Shown here in pieces: positions 27,996 to 36,333 of a stretch of DNA of 64,000 bases. This stretch comes from Methanolobus sp. (GTDB lineage: Archaea; Halobacteriota; Methanosarcinia; Methanosarcinales; Methanosarcinaceae), in contig NZ_JADQBY010000015.1 in assembly GCF_016278385.1 (NCBI RefSeq), positions 1 through 64,000 on the forward strand. The letters are read 5' to 3'. The notes beneath the pieces are model-generated. The model ran no database searches. It saw nothing but the letters and a program-made list of their open reading frames with translations, and was not told the origin of the DNA. The translations under genes and the position numbers were made by a program. Numbering within the stretch: the stretch's first letter is position 1; every line of letters starts with the position of its first letter.

Positions 27996-28877
27996 ATGTA
28001 TGACATGGAATCCCGTTTCAGGCAAATACGAAAAGTAATGGTCTATGTGCTTTTCCTGAATCTGGCAGTGGCTTTTGCCAAGATTGCCTACGGTTTTTAC
28101 ACAAACGTACTCAGTATGCAGTCAGATGGTTTCCATTCTCTTTTTGACGGTGTTTCCAATATTGTAGGTCTAATTGGTATTCAGATCGCAGCAAAACCTC
28201 CTGACAGGGAGCATCCTTACGGACATCGTAAGTTTGAGACACTTGCCTCTATTGCGATAGCAGTAATACTGGCTGTTGTTGCTTTTGAAATAGTTCATTC
28301 AGCATTTGAGCGCTTTGGAAATAATAATCATCCGGAGGTTACTGCAATAAGTTTTGTAGTGATGCTTGTAACAATGCTGGTCAATTATTCAGTGACTACC
28401 TATGAAAGCAAAAAAGGCAAAGAACTGAACAGTGAAGTCCTTCTTGCAGATTCTGCCCATACGAGAAGTGATATTTATGTTTCACTTTCTGTTATTATCG
28501 GCCTAATAGCAATCCGCCTTGGTTATCCTATAATCGACCCGGCTGTTTCAATACTAATAGCACTTGTTATATTGCATGCAGGTGCAGAGATTATTTTCTA
28601 TAGTGTATCTATTCTGGCCGACGAATCCCAGATAGACACTGAAGAGATTGCAGAGGTGGTTCGCAATGTTGAGGGTGTGTTAGATTGCCACAAAATACGA
28701 ACTCGTGGACCACCCGGAAATGTTTATGTGGATCTGCATGTGGAAGTTGATCCTGATATGAGTACCTACAAATCCCATACCATTTCCCATATTGTCCAGT
28801 ATCGTATCAAGGAGAGTTTTGAAGGAATAGAGGATGTCCTTGTGCACATTGAGCCAGCTCATACACGGTCCATATAA
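27996..28877 (+). CDS. Cation diffusion facilitator (CDF) metal transporter
   Basis: 293 residues, six helices plus a cytoplasmic C-terminal domain. It exports divalent metal (Zn, Fe, Mn, Co) by proton antiport. The membrane metal site is formed by [10 protein letters not shown] on helix 2 (HxxxD) and [10 protein letters not shown] on helix 5 (HxxxD), both intact. The C-terminal part ([27 protein letters not shown]) is the usual dimerisation fold with extra His. ATG at 27996 follows an in-frame TTG. Its 3' end lies only 25 bases before the aroC start, so co-transcription is likely. Confidence 0.9.
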   Translation: MYDMESRFRQIRKVMVYVLFLNLAVAFAKIAYGFYTNVLSMQSDGFHSLFDGVSNIVGLIGIQIAAKPPDREHPYGHRKFETLASIAIAVILAVVAFEIVHSAFERFGNNNHPEVTAISFVVMLVTMLVNYSVTTYESKKGKELNSEVLLADSAHTRSDIYVSLSVIIGLIAIRLGYPIIDPAVSILIALVILHAGAEIIFYSVSILADESQIDTEEIAEVVRNVEGVLDCHKIRTRGPPGNVYVDLHVEVDPDMSTYKSHTISHIVQYRIKESFEGIEDVLVHIEPAHTRSI

Positions 28878-28902
28878 ATATTATCAGGAACTCTATACGA
28901 TT

Positions 28903-30000
28903 ATGCCAGGAAATTCATTCGGACATTCATTCAGGATAACAACCTGGGGCGAATCTCACGGGAAAGCCCTGGGAGTAGTTGTTGACGGAGTACCGGCAGG
29001 ACTTGAACTTTCAGAAGCCGACATTCAGAAAGATCTCGATCGCCGCCGTCCTGGCCAGAGCGAAGTATCAACTCCCCGCTCAGAAGCCGATTCCGTGGAA
29101 ATATTGTCCGGTGTACTTGAGGGTGTTACAACAGGAATGCCCGTATCCATGCTTGTCTGGAACAAGAATGCCAAATCCAGTGCTTATGATTATATCAAGG
29201 ATATTCCGCGCCCAGGCCATGCAGACCTTTTCTATTCTGAGAAATATGGCATCCGTGACCATAGGGGCGGCGGAAGGTCGTCAGGTAGGGAAACCATTGG
29301 CAGGGTTGCCGGTGGTGCTGTTGCTAAAAAGATCCTCGCTCTGGCTGGCATAGAAGTATTCGCCCATGTCATCGAACTTGGCTGTATAAAAGCAAAGCAG
29401 CTTTCTTTTGATGAGATACGCTTGAACGTTGAGAAAAACGTTGTACGTTGTGCAGACCCACAAGCCGCTGAAAAGATGCTTGAGCAGGTGAATACTGCAC
29501 GTCTTGTAGGTGACAGTATTGGCGGTATCGTGGAAATAATAGCCACAGGTGTGCCTGTGGGTCTTGGAGAACCTGTATTTGGCAAGCTGGATGCAGATAT
29601 TGCCTGTGCAATGATGAGCATAGGTGCTGTAAAAGGTGTGGAGTTTGGCGCAGGCTTTGAATGCTCCAGGATGAAGGGAAGCCAGATGAACGACCCGTTC
29701 ACACTTGAGAATGGACAGGTAGTTCCAAAAACGAATAATGCAGGTGGCATGATTGGTGGTATATCCACAGGGATGCCAATAATCTGCAGGATAGCAGTAA
29801 AACCAACGCCTTCTATCTCAAAGACCCAGAAAAGTGTCGATATGGCTGTAATGAAAGAGATAGACCTTGAAGTCCATGGCAGGCATGATCCCACAATTCC
29901 ACCAAGAATGGTGCCTGTAGCACAGTCCATGATGGCAGTGGTGCTTGCTGACCATATGATCAGAAGCGGACGAATAGATCCGGATTCCTTGCTGAGGTGA
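28903..30000 (+). CDS. aroC: Chorismate synthase
   Basis: 365 residues. It converts 5-enolpyruvylshikimate-3-phosphate to chorismate using reduced FMN, the last step to the aromatic branch point. [62 protein letters not shown] and [19 protein letters not shown] (FMN and substrate signatures) are all present in order and the length is standard. The frame is open upstream, but the family start is MPGNSFG, with AGGAA a little way in front. The upstream CDF gene ends 25 bases earlier. Downstream is an IS element. Confidence 0.96.
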   Translation: MPGNSFGHSFRITTWGESHGKALGVVVDGVPAGLELSEADIQKDLDRRRPGQSEVSTPRSEADSVEILSGVLEGVTTGMPVSMLVWNKNAKSSAYDYIKDIPRPGHADLFYSEKYGIRDHRGGGRSSGRETIGRVAGGAVAKKILALAGIEVFAHVIELGCIKAKQLSFDEIRLNVEKNVVRCADPQAAEKMLEQVNTARLVGDSIGGIVEIIATGVPVGLGEPVFGKLDADIACAMMSIGAVKGVEFGAGFECSRMKGSQMNDPFTLENGQVVPKTNNAGGMIGGISTGMPIICRIAVKPTPSISKTQKSVDMAVMKEIDLEVHGRHDPTIPPRMVPVAQSMMAVVLADHMIRSGRIDPDSLLR

Positions 30001-30022
30001 ATGCTCCAGCACTCATCTAACC

Positions 30023-30709
30023 TTTTTCGGCTTTGTTAATCAAACATAGTTATATGCTAGTATGATTGTTCGTCGACAACGCTACAAATACCATGATTGT
30101 GGGTACAATTATTCAGTAGAGATAAAATAAACTGCTATCCTATGTCTGTTAAACGGCAGGCTTTACAACTATATCTTGAAGGATTAGGATTTCGTTCAGT
30201 TGGAAGGTTTTTAGGTGTTAGCCATGTTTCGGTTCAAAAATGGATTCGAAAGTTTGGCAGTGAATTAGATGATCTAAATAGTGAAAATGAGATATCTGTT
30301 GTAGAATTGGATGAGATGCACATATATCGGGAACAAAAAAACTACTGTTGAATCTGGATTGCTGTTGATAGAGATGGAAAGAAATTCATCGACTGCTCTT
30401 TTGGCAGCAGATGAACAAAAACAGAACAAAAACTCTGGAAAAAGCTAAAAACAAAAGTGGTTGGAGAAGTAATGACTGATTACTGGAGGACATATGTAGA
30501 GTTTCTTCCCAGGAATATTCATACTCAGTCTAAAACAGAAACATATATATTTGAAGGATACAACAGCATATTTAGACACTTTCTGGCGTGATTAAGAAGA
30601 AAGTCAAAGTGTTATACAAAGAGTCTTGAAATGCTGAAATATTCTGTTTTGCTTTTGATAAAATACAGAAATAAGGAATTAACCATGTTTGGTTAACAAT
30701 GCCAAAAAA
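30023..30709. mobile_element. Degenerate IS1-family insertion sequence with both ends
   Basis: Imperfect terminal inverted repeats are visible: GGCTTTGTTAATCAAACATAGT at the left (30029-30050) and its partner at the right (30682-30703), matching at 19 of 22 positions. A further T5/A5 run extends the match outward. Between them lies a broken transposase, giving an element of about 0.68 kb, the usual IS1 size. No exact target duplication is seen. It lies just past aroC and directly against a truncated membrane gene. Confidence 0.75.
30063..30696 (+). pseudogene. IS1-family transposase, inactivated
   Basis: A zinc-ribbon remnant (RRQRYKYHDCGYNYS) starts in one frame. The rest lies in the next: LYLEGLGFRSVGRFLGVSHVS as helix-turn-helix, VELDEMHIYRE as the first catalytic Asp region, VMTDYWRTYVEFLP with the second Asp, and FEGYNSIFRHFLA with the third acidic position. 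The join needs one extra A near 30095. Three in-frame TGA codons interrupt it (after NYC, after GSR and after HFLA); they fit TGG or CGA codons changed by single transitions. It cannot move itself without an active copy elsewhere. Confidence 0.82.
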
Positions 30710-30711
30710 TC

Positions 30712-30978
30712 AACCCCTTATCGCTGGGAAAGGTCGTTGCAATTATCTTCGGACTTATAGGTTTCTTCTTAGGGATATTTGGGATACTAGTAATGATTGC
30801 ACCTTTTAAAATCCTGTCAATGATATCTATAGTCTTGCTGCCGCCTGTGTTCTTTACTATATGTGGTTTAATCACAGGTTTAATTATCGCAGTCATGTTC
30901 AATATTATGAGCGGTTACATAGGTGGTTTGGAACTGGAAATTGAAGAGACAGAGGAAGAGAAACAGCATGACCTTTGA
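30712..30978 (+). pseudogene. Small membrane protein truncated at its 5' end by the IS element
   Basis: The frame PLSLGKVVAIIFGLIGFFLGI continues through a second hydrophobic stretch to an acidic tail (IEETEEEKQHDL). It matches the next gene at its N-terminus (LSLGK, VAI), so the two are tandem paralogues. In this copy the frame runs back into the IS end without a usable start codon, so the first few codons were probably lost on insertion. An internal ATG at 30793 would give only 61 residues. Confidence 0.6.
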
Positions 30979-31009
30979 TTAATGTCACATGAAAAAATGA
31001 GTGTTAAAT

Positions 31010-31273
31010 ATGGCAACTGTGCATGTTAAAAAACTCAATGTTCTGTCACTGGGAAAGACAGTGGCAATTGTCTCTGGAATTCTAAGTTTCTTACTTTACA
31101 CACTATTTCCACTGGTCATAATACCACTATTAATAGAAAACGCCAGTCGGATGAGATTGTTCATTGGTGTTGCACAAACCGAAATTATGGTGACGATAGC
31201 CATGTTCATACTGGTCCCACTTATTTACGGATTCTTTGGAGGATTTCGATATCCCTCATTTTTGATTATTTAA
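31010..31273 (+). CDS. Small two-to-three-helix membrane protein
   Basis: 87 residues from MATVHVKKLNVLSLGK; an upstream in-frame Met at 31001 is possible. Hydrophobic segments cover TVAIVSGILSFLLYTLFPLVIIPLL and IMVTIAMFILVPLIYGFFGGF. The N-terminal KKLNVLSLGKTVAI is shared with the preceding broken copy, suggesting a small family (DUF3566-like in layout) that occurs in tandem in methanogens. Its function is unknown. Confidence 0.65.
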   Translation: MATVHVKKLNVLSLGKTVAIVSGILSFLLYTLFPLVIIPLLIENASRMRLFIGVAQTEIMVTIAMFILVPLIYGFFGGFRYPSFLII

Positions 31274-31744
31274 TTATTCAAACTTAACTATACCTTTTTT
31301 TTTTCATTCTGTGTATTTCTCTTCCTAAATGACCAGACAGTTGTACTGTCTGATATATATTCAGGAAATCCCAGGAATTTGCTAAAGGATATTCTCAAAA
31401 AAAACGTAAAAGATGGATAGCCAGGAAATAGTGGATTATGACAAACATAAATTATCGGCTGCTTAAAGAAAGAGGATCGATTCGATTGCTCTATGAAGAT
31501 TCATTTGTTCGAAAATTACAGAATTTATCGTATATGAAAATTTCATCCTGGTGGAAGTGAGCTAGGCTGAATAGTTACTTATAAATATGTATAAATCGAT
31601 TCATATGTAGTATTATTATATAAACATACAAACATTCCTGCTAAATAACAAAACCGTTAGTTATATAGAAAACATGAAACATTTTTCATATAATTTTCCA
31701 ATAATGTTAGATCCATGAAATTTAATAAAAACGAGTGAACTTGA
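31274..31744. other. Intergenic region with a hairpin and a coding-like fragment
   Basis: It holds a perfect 8-bp hairpin (CAGACAGT-TGT-ACTGTCTG, 31334-31352). A 40-codon frame at 31438-31560 reads like a gene fragment (MTNINYRLLKERGSIRLLY) but has no recognised family. Given the IS element nearby, it may be the remnant of another element. The rest is AT-rich promoter-type sequence for the glycosyltransferase. Confidence 0.4.
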
Positions 31745-32683
31745 ATGTCGCAAATATCAGTAGTCATCCCACTATATAATAAAGAAAATAGTATAGGGAG
31801 AACTATAAAGTCTGTTTTAAGTCAAACATATCAGGATTTTGAACTAATTATTGTAGACGATGGGTCCAGAGATAAAAGTGCTGAGATCGTACGAAGTTTC
31901 ACAGACAAAAGGATCAGATTGATCCAACAGGAAAATGCAGGAGTTTCGGTAGCACGCAATACAGGAATTGAAGCTTCAAAAGCTGAAATTATTGCTTTCC
32001 TGGATGCAGATGATGAATGGCTGCCTGTATTTTTGGAAACGATTATTCGACTACGGAAAAAATATCCTGATGCCGGGCTTTATGGCACAGCATATGAGGT
32101 ACATTATCCAGGATCGATTGTACAGAAAACATATATTGCAAACGAAGGAGAAAGGATTTTACCTTCTAATTTTGGTGCATTTGTAGAGTTTGGAGGACCT
32201 ATTTTTAACTCTTCATCTTTTGCTGCTCCTAAAGAGGTTTTGGAGGAGATAGGAGGTTACCCTTTAAGAGTTAAATGGAGCGAAGATACAATGGTATGGG
32301 GTAAAATCGCACTTCAATTTCCAATTGCCTACAGCCCTTGTGTTTGTTCTATTTACCACCAATATTCAGAGAATAACTCAACAGGCATCCCGGAATATTT
32401 GGAAAATCCATTTCTTAAATATATATCTACAATCGAAAAAGATGAACTTTTAAAACTTAATAATGAACAAGATTTTGTGATGTACTGTGATTTATGCCGT
32501 ATAGCAACCATAAGACGCAATATATATTCAGGCTACTGTGTAAAAGCAAGACAGGAACTATCAAAGGTGACATCAACTCCATATATACAGAAAAAGCGTC
32601 AACTCCTTTTAATGTCATATCTTCCCCGTTATATAGTAAATAATGTACATAAACATGCAAAAGTCCTATCATATTTAAAATGA
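31745..32683 (+). CDS. Family 2 glycosyltransferase
   Basis: 312 residues. GT-A fold: ISVVIPLYNKENSIGRTIKSV starts the nucleotide-binding half, IIVDDGSRDKS binds the sugar nucleotide, and FLDADDEW carries the DxD metal site. The acceptor half (residues about 105-230) includes GGYPLRVKWSEDTMVW, an ED motif as in other inverting family-2 enzymes. The C-terminal 80 residues are helical and basic and may bind membrane. It probably adds a sugar to a lipid-linked glycan. It opens the surface-sugar region but is about 5-6 kb from the other sugar genes. Confidence 0.88.
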   Translation: MSQISVVIPLYNKENSIGRTIKSVLSQTYQDFELIIVDDGSRDKSAEIVRSFTDKRIRLIQQENAGVSVARNTGIEASKAEIIAFLDADDEWLPVFLETIIRLRKKYPDAGLYGTAYEVHYPGSIVQKTYIANEGERILPSNFGAFVEFGGPIFNSSSFAAPKEVLEEIGGYPLRVKWSEDTMVWGKIALQFPIAYSPCVCSIYHQYSENNSTGIPEYLENPFLKYISTIEKDELLKLNNEQDFVMYCDLCRIATIRRNIYSGYCVKARQELSKVTSTPYIQKKRQLLLMSYLPRYIVNNVHKHAKVLSYLK

Positions 32684-32883
32684 AAATTAAAAAGGAATAA
32701 AAGCTAATTTTGTATTTTTTCAATTAAAACCTTATCAAACTCACCTTGAACTCTCTTTTTTGTTAATTAAGATTATTTTCTGTAACCGAATGTATTGAAT
32801 ATGCTGCATACCGGTGAAGCTGCTGCTTTTGTACAAAGAACTACAAGTATTTTCTGAATTGGGAATTTGGAGAAGAACATTGG

Positions 32884-33113
32884 ATGGTTCATTGCGGCAA
32901 AACCATCATCAACACTTCCGTCTATACACTTTATTATGCGTGTGTTATGAACTGCTCTGTGGATACTAATGAGAATGTGGGCAAAGTACATGTTATGTTA
33001 CCAATGATGAGAAGTCCATCCATTGTTTCTGTTACTGTGAGCTGGGTCCATATGATGCAATTGGTACTAAGAAAACACCACTTATGCAGCCGAAGGGCAA
33101 AATAAAAAAATGA
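32884..33113 (+). pseudogene. Putative cysteine-rich small protein, frameshifted
   Basis: Two overlapping plus-strand frames join at about 33000. MVHCGKTIINTSVYTLYYAC with MNCSVDTNENVGK is followed, after one added A in an AAA run, by STCYVTNDEKS, IHCFCYCELGPYDAIGTKK and a basic end to TGA at 33111. The joined chain has about 76 residues and seven Cys, including a CxCxC cluster. The second half looks convincingly coding; the first half is less sure because a minus-strand frame (32773-32991) covers it. Confidence 0.38.
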
Positions 33114-33188
33114 TAGAAGCTTACAGCCGTTTAAGTAAATTCTAAAACAAGCCATTTTTATATTCGAAATCAAAAGTAATTAGTTAGA

Positions 33189-33446
33189 TCATAAATTGGA
33201 GATCTTAAAAATTACCATTGCTACAAATGTCATCAATAATGGCATAGTTACCATCTTCAAAGAAGAATCCAAAGATTCATTCCATCTTTTAGAACGAGAC
33301 AAAATCTCTTTTGCCGAAAGCAACCAAATTAATGTGGCAACCACCAGTATCCCATATTCCGGTAACCCTGTTGGCGTCACCATTGTCACTATCCCTGCAT
33401 CGGCAGTAGATAATATACTGATTGCTAGTGCGTTTAATAACATCAT
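33189..33446 (-). CDS. Small membrane protein of unknown function
   Basis: 85 residues with three hydrophobic stretches (LNALAISILS, YGILVVATLIWLLSA and VTMPLLMTFVAMVIF) and a basic cytoplasmic-type loop between (KEILSRSKRWNES). GGAG lies 5 bases before the ATG, which favours this strand over the antisense 87-codon frame. It directly precedes, on the same strand, the opposite end of the microprotein gene (29 bases between), so both may share a transcript. I do not recognise the family. Confidence 0.6.
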   Translation of the reverse strand: MMLLNALAISILSTADAGIVTMVTPTGLPEYGILVVATLIWLLSAKEILSRSKRWNESLDSSLKMVTMPLLMTFVAMVIFKISNL

Positions 33447-33474
33447 TATACTCCATTAAAAAGTCCAAAACTAC

Positions 33475-33642
33475 TTATGCGTTTTGAACTATATAAAACT
33501 GGTCTGAAGTTGTCCTTGGGCTTTCTTCAAACGCTGCGCACTCCATACAGTGAAGTGTGCAGAACATTTCTTCACGAACGCAATTCTCATACACATATAT
33601 TGGACTACCACACATTGAGCATTTTTTTTCTATAACTTTCAT
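33475..33642 (-). CDS. Cys-rich microprotein, copy 1 (55 residues)
   Basis: A short gene with a clear ribosome site (GGTGG, 5 bases before ATG). The protein starts MKVIEKKCSMCGSPIYVYE and continues CVREEMFCTLHCMECAAFEE, so it has C8xxC11 followed by C28xxxC32xxC35 with a His beside the second group, probably one treble-clef-like zinc site. A close paralogue lies at 42939-43097, on the other side of the glycan genes; the two share the CGSPIY and REEMFCTLHCME blocks. The AT-rich leader carries a long hairpin. Function is unknown; a zinc-binding adaptor or regulator is the simplest guess. Confidence 0.75.
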   Translation of the reverse strand: MKVIEKKCSMCGSPIYVYENCVREEMFCTLHCMECAAFEESPRTTSDQFYIVQNA

Positions 33643-33662
33643 AGATACCACCGTAATTTTCT

Positions 33663-33714
33663 ATATCACAATCTTAAATTGAATCCAATCCAGGATGGAT
33701 TGAGATTGTGATAT
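33663..33714 (-). promoter_or_regulatory. Leader hairpin of microprotein copy 1
   Basis: Perfect 12-bp arms ATATCACAATCT (33663-33674) and AGATTGTGATAT (33703-33714) enclose an inner AATCCA/TGGATT pair. On the minus strand, a GGTGGTAA copy of the ribosome site precedes the hairpin and the true GGTGGTAT follows it, 5 bases before the ATG. A TATA-like ATTTATATAG lies upstream near 33745. It could be an operator palindrome or a leader RNA structure. Confidence 0.55.
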
Positions 33715-34207
33715 TACCACCATTTGAAAGTAGTAAGATTCTACTATATAAATATATGTATAGTCGAATAAATGATGCTCATCATTATGATGATATAACC
33801 GAAGATACATAAAGAGAAAGTACATACTGAACAACACATAAAGAAAGAATTTTAAAATTCATGAGTATGTGCAAAGAAAAACTCATATACCATTTTTAAA
33901 AGAAAAAAGACATGAGCAAAATAAACAATGGTAGCTGAATAAACTTTATGAGTTGAGGTTTGTAAGCCTTGTTATACTGATGCAGTTCAAAACATATATA
34001 TATAAATCCCTATATGTAGCACGTATCATCTTTCTTTGTGAAAGAAATACCTGTATCAAAAAATACATATCCATTCTGGTATATAGTGTGCATACTTCAA
34101 GAACTCATCAAAAAACTCCTATGACCATCATATGGCAAATATACAAGATTCACTTTTAGATTAATCAATACCAATGCACAACATATAGTCAATTGAGAGG
34201 GAAACCA
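33715..34207. other. Divergent promoter region
   Basis: About 490 bases. Apart from the leader hairpin beside it, it holds TATA-like boxes in both directions and the GAGGG site that sets the GTG start at 34208. A 68-codon frame at 33953 lacks support. I see no RNA gene. Confidence 0.35.
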
Positions 34208-35104
34208 GTGGTAAGTAAAAAAGAAATTAACTTGGATTTTTTGGTAGTTATTTTATATGTAATCATCACTGCTGCATTTATACTAATTCCTCCCCTAAAT
34301 GAAACATCAACACGCACAATACTTGGTTTACCCATGATTCTTATCCTACCAGGATATGTTATGGTTGTACTCCTGTTTCCACGTAAGGAAGATCTTGATG
34401 GAGTCGAAAGGGTAGCTCTCAGTTTTGGACTGAGTATATTAATAGTTCCACTAATAGGGTATACATTAAACTTCACACAATGGGGTATAAGATTAGTACC
34501 TGTTGTAATGGCACTTTCATTTTTCATCCTGTTTATATGCATATTAGCCATAATACGAAGGTCTTTGCTACCTGAAGATGAAAAATATTATGTGGATACA
34601 AAGTCAGTTGCCAGTTCTTTGAAGAAAATCGTTTATACAAATTCTTCCCCGAGAATTAATCAGTTACTCAGTGTATTCCTGGTGGTTTTAATAGTAGCAT
34701 CCGTGATGAGTATAATCTATATAGTAGTAACCCCTAACGAGGATGAAACATTTACAGAATTTTATATTAAAAATAAAGATGGTTTATTGAGTGGATTTCC
34801 TTCATCCATGAAAACAGGAGACAATGTTGTAGTTATAGTAGGAATTAAAAATCATGAATATGCAACGACTACCTACAATCTGGACATCCAGCTTGAAAAC
34901 CAATCCATGGTTTTACCTTATGACTTGAATCATGTGCAAATTGCCCATAATCAAACTTGGGAGCAAATGATCATAATTGAACCTACATATACTGGCAAAG
35001 TATCAGAACTCAAATTCTTACTCTACAAAGATAACAACTTTAGAGAACCATACCGAGACTTGCATCTATGGATTAATGTATCAGAGGTTGAAAATGTCAA
35101 TTGA
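34208..35104 (+). CDS. DUF1616 membrane protein
   Basis: 298 residues. Four N-terminal helices (about 10-105), with the family motif LILPGYVMVVLLFPRKEDLDGVER between helices 2 and 3, then a fifth helix (about 160-185), then an extracellular beta-rich domain of about 110 residues (FYIKNKDGLLSGFPSSMKTG ... NHEYATTTYNLDI). This is the DUF1616 architecture, often found beside surface-glycan genes. The start is GTG at 34208 with GAGGG 7 bases upstream; TTG at 34193 is not preceded by a site. Its stop overlaps the next gene by 11 bases, so the two are coupled. Confidence 0.85.
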   Translation: MVSKKEINLDFLVVILYVIITAAFILIPPLNETSTRTILGLPMILILPGYVMVVLLFPRKEDLDGVERVALSFGLSILIVPLIGYTLNFTQWGIRLVPVVMALSFFILFICILAIIRRSLLPEDEKYYVDTKSVASSLKKIVYTNSSPRINQLLSVFLVVLIVASVMSIIYIVVTPNEDETFTEFYIKNKDGLLSGFPSSMKTGDNVVVIVGIKNHEYATTTYNLDIQLENQSMVLPYDLNHVQIAHNQTWEQMIIIEPTYTGKVSELKFLLYKDNNFREPYRDLHLWINVSEVENVN

Positions 35105-35933
35105 TTCAGATAATCTCGGAAACACTGAAGTTTTGCAGCAGCAAATGCCTCGCACAACTAATCCTCAAAATAACCGAATAATACTGATTCCAGTCTGCAT
35201 CATAATAATAGCAGAAATCCTGTTGTATTTAAAGCAGCCTTATTATTCAATATTGTTGCATGTAATGACAGTTATCGGGCTGGCACTATCAACCAGTAGC
35301 CTTAAAAGCAACACTGTCAAGAAAGCTTTCCAGGCACTGATGTTATTACCAATTCTAAGACTATTAAATATGTCTATGCCCGTATTTTATGATATAATGC
35401 TATATTCCCTTGTGTTTATATATGCTCCAATGTTTATCTCTTTGTACTTAATCATCAAACATCAGATGTTCACAAAGAAGCAGCTTGGAATACGCTTTAA
35501 AATGTTTGGATTATACGCAATATTGGGACTTGTTTTGGGCATAGCTCTGGCAGAGGGAGAATATAGAATAATCACCACAGAATATATGATACCAGACCTG
35601 TCGATTGTTAATATTATTGGGCTTTCAATTGTGATGATTTTTTTTGTAGCATTGATTGAAGAACTTATTTTCAGATCGATTCTGCAGACGAGATTAGAAG
35701 AATCTTTTGGAATGCTTCCAGGCCTTATAGTAACCAGTATTTTATTTGGAATTATGCATTCAGGATATGGTAATCCCTATGAAATTCTGCTGACTGCAGG
35801 TGTAGGCCTTTTACTTGGTTATCTTTTCCAGAGAACCAGAAACTTGCCATTTATAGTCATGACCCATGGTTTCACCAATATTTTCCTTTTCGGCATAATA
35901 CCTCACCTTGGCCCAGGATTAGGATTTTTTTAA
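35094..35933 (+). CDS. CPBP-family intramembrane protease (CAAX-like)
   Basis: 279 residues with about eight helices. The metalloprotease motifs are all there: EELIFRSILQTRLEE (E189, E190 and Arg), SILFGIMHSGYGNPY (FxxxH) and MTHGFTNIFLFG (HxxxN). Such proteases cut membrane-embedded substrates; eukaryotic relatives process prenylated proteins, while in prokaryotes roles include bacteriocin immunity and surface-protein processing. GAGG stands 6 bases before the ATG, inside the end of the DUF1616 gene. The tight overlap suggests the DUF1616 protein is its partner or substrate. Confidence 0.87.
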   Translation: MSIDSDNLGNTEVLQQQMPRTTNPQNNRIILIPVCIIIIAEILLYLKQPYYSILLHVMTVIGLALSTSSLKSNTVKKAFQALMLLPILRLLNMSMPVFYDIMLYSLVFIYAPMFISLYLIIKHQMFTKKQLGIRFKMFGLYAILGLVLGIALAEGEYRIITTEYMIPDLSIVNIIGLSIVMIFFVALIEELIFRSILQTRLEESFGMLPGLIVTSILFGIMHSGYGNPYEILLTAGVGLLLGYLFQRTRNLPFIVMTHGFTNIFLFGIIPHLGPGLGFF

Positions 35934-36333
35934 AAATAAACGATTTGAATATAACTAAACCTATAACGGAGAAGATGGGGTTAATAGTCATATTGAATGC
36001 CCATACTTCCGCCCCATCCCAAAAACAAGTTGCAGACAATATTTCTTTTACTGACATGAAAAATTGATTATTGTGACTGTGATATATAGTTATGTTCAAA
36101 GAGAACTACATTTATCATTCTGAGTGCGGCCTTTTTCATTGCAAAAGTAATAAAATGATATACTCTAAAAACCTTTACTATCCGGACAATTCCAGCAGTT
36201 TAATCTTATCCCTATAGTAGAAAGTAACCGCAAGGATAGCACACAAATAAATCAAAACCGAAAAACAGAACTAATTAAATATAACCCTGACAGATATGCC
36301 AGGATTATAACATGTTTAACTACAGGTTTGTAC
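35934..36333. other. Convergent intergenic region
   Basis: 400 bases between the protease and the tandem glycosyltransferase gene, which converge. Neither strand has a supported gene. No strong terminator hairpin is seen. Confidence 0.35.

Noticed and set aside
29232-29930. 232-codon frame antisense to aroC
   Set aside because: Shadow of a well-conserved gene; Pro/Ser-rich composition is typical of antisense frames in codon-biased genes.
32773-32991. 72-codon minus-strand frame ending KAAASPVCSIFNTFGYRK
   Set aside because: It reads like a gene end, but has no start signal, no recognised family and overlaps a competing plus-strand Cys-rich frame; not strong enough to call.
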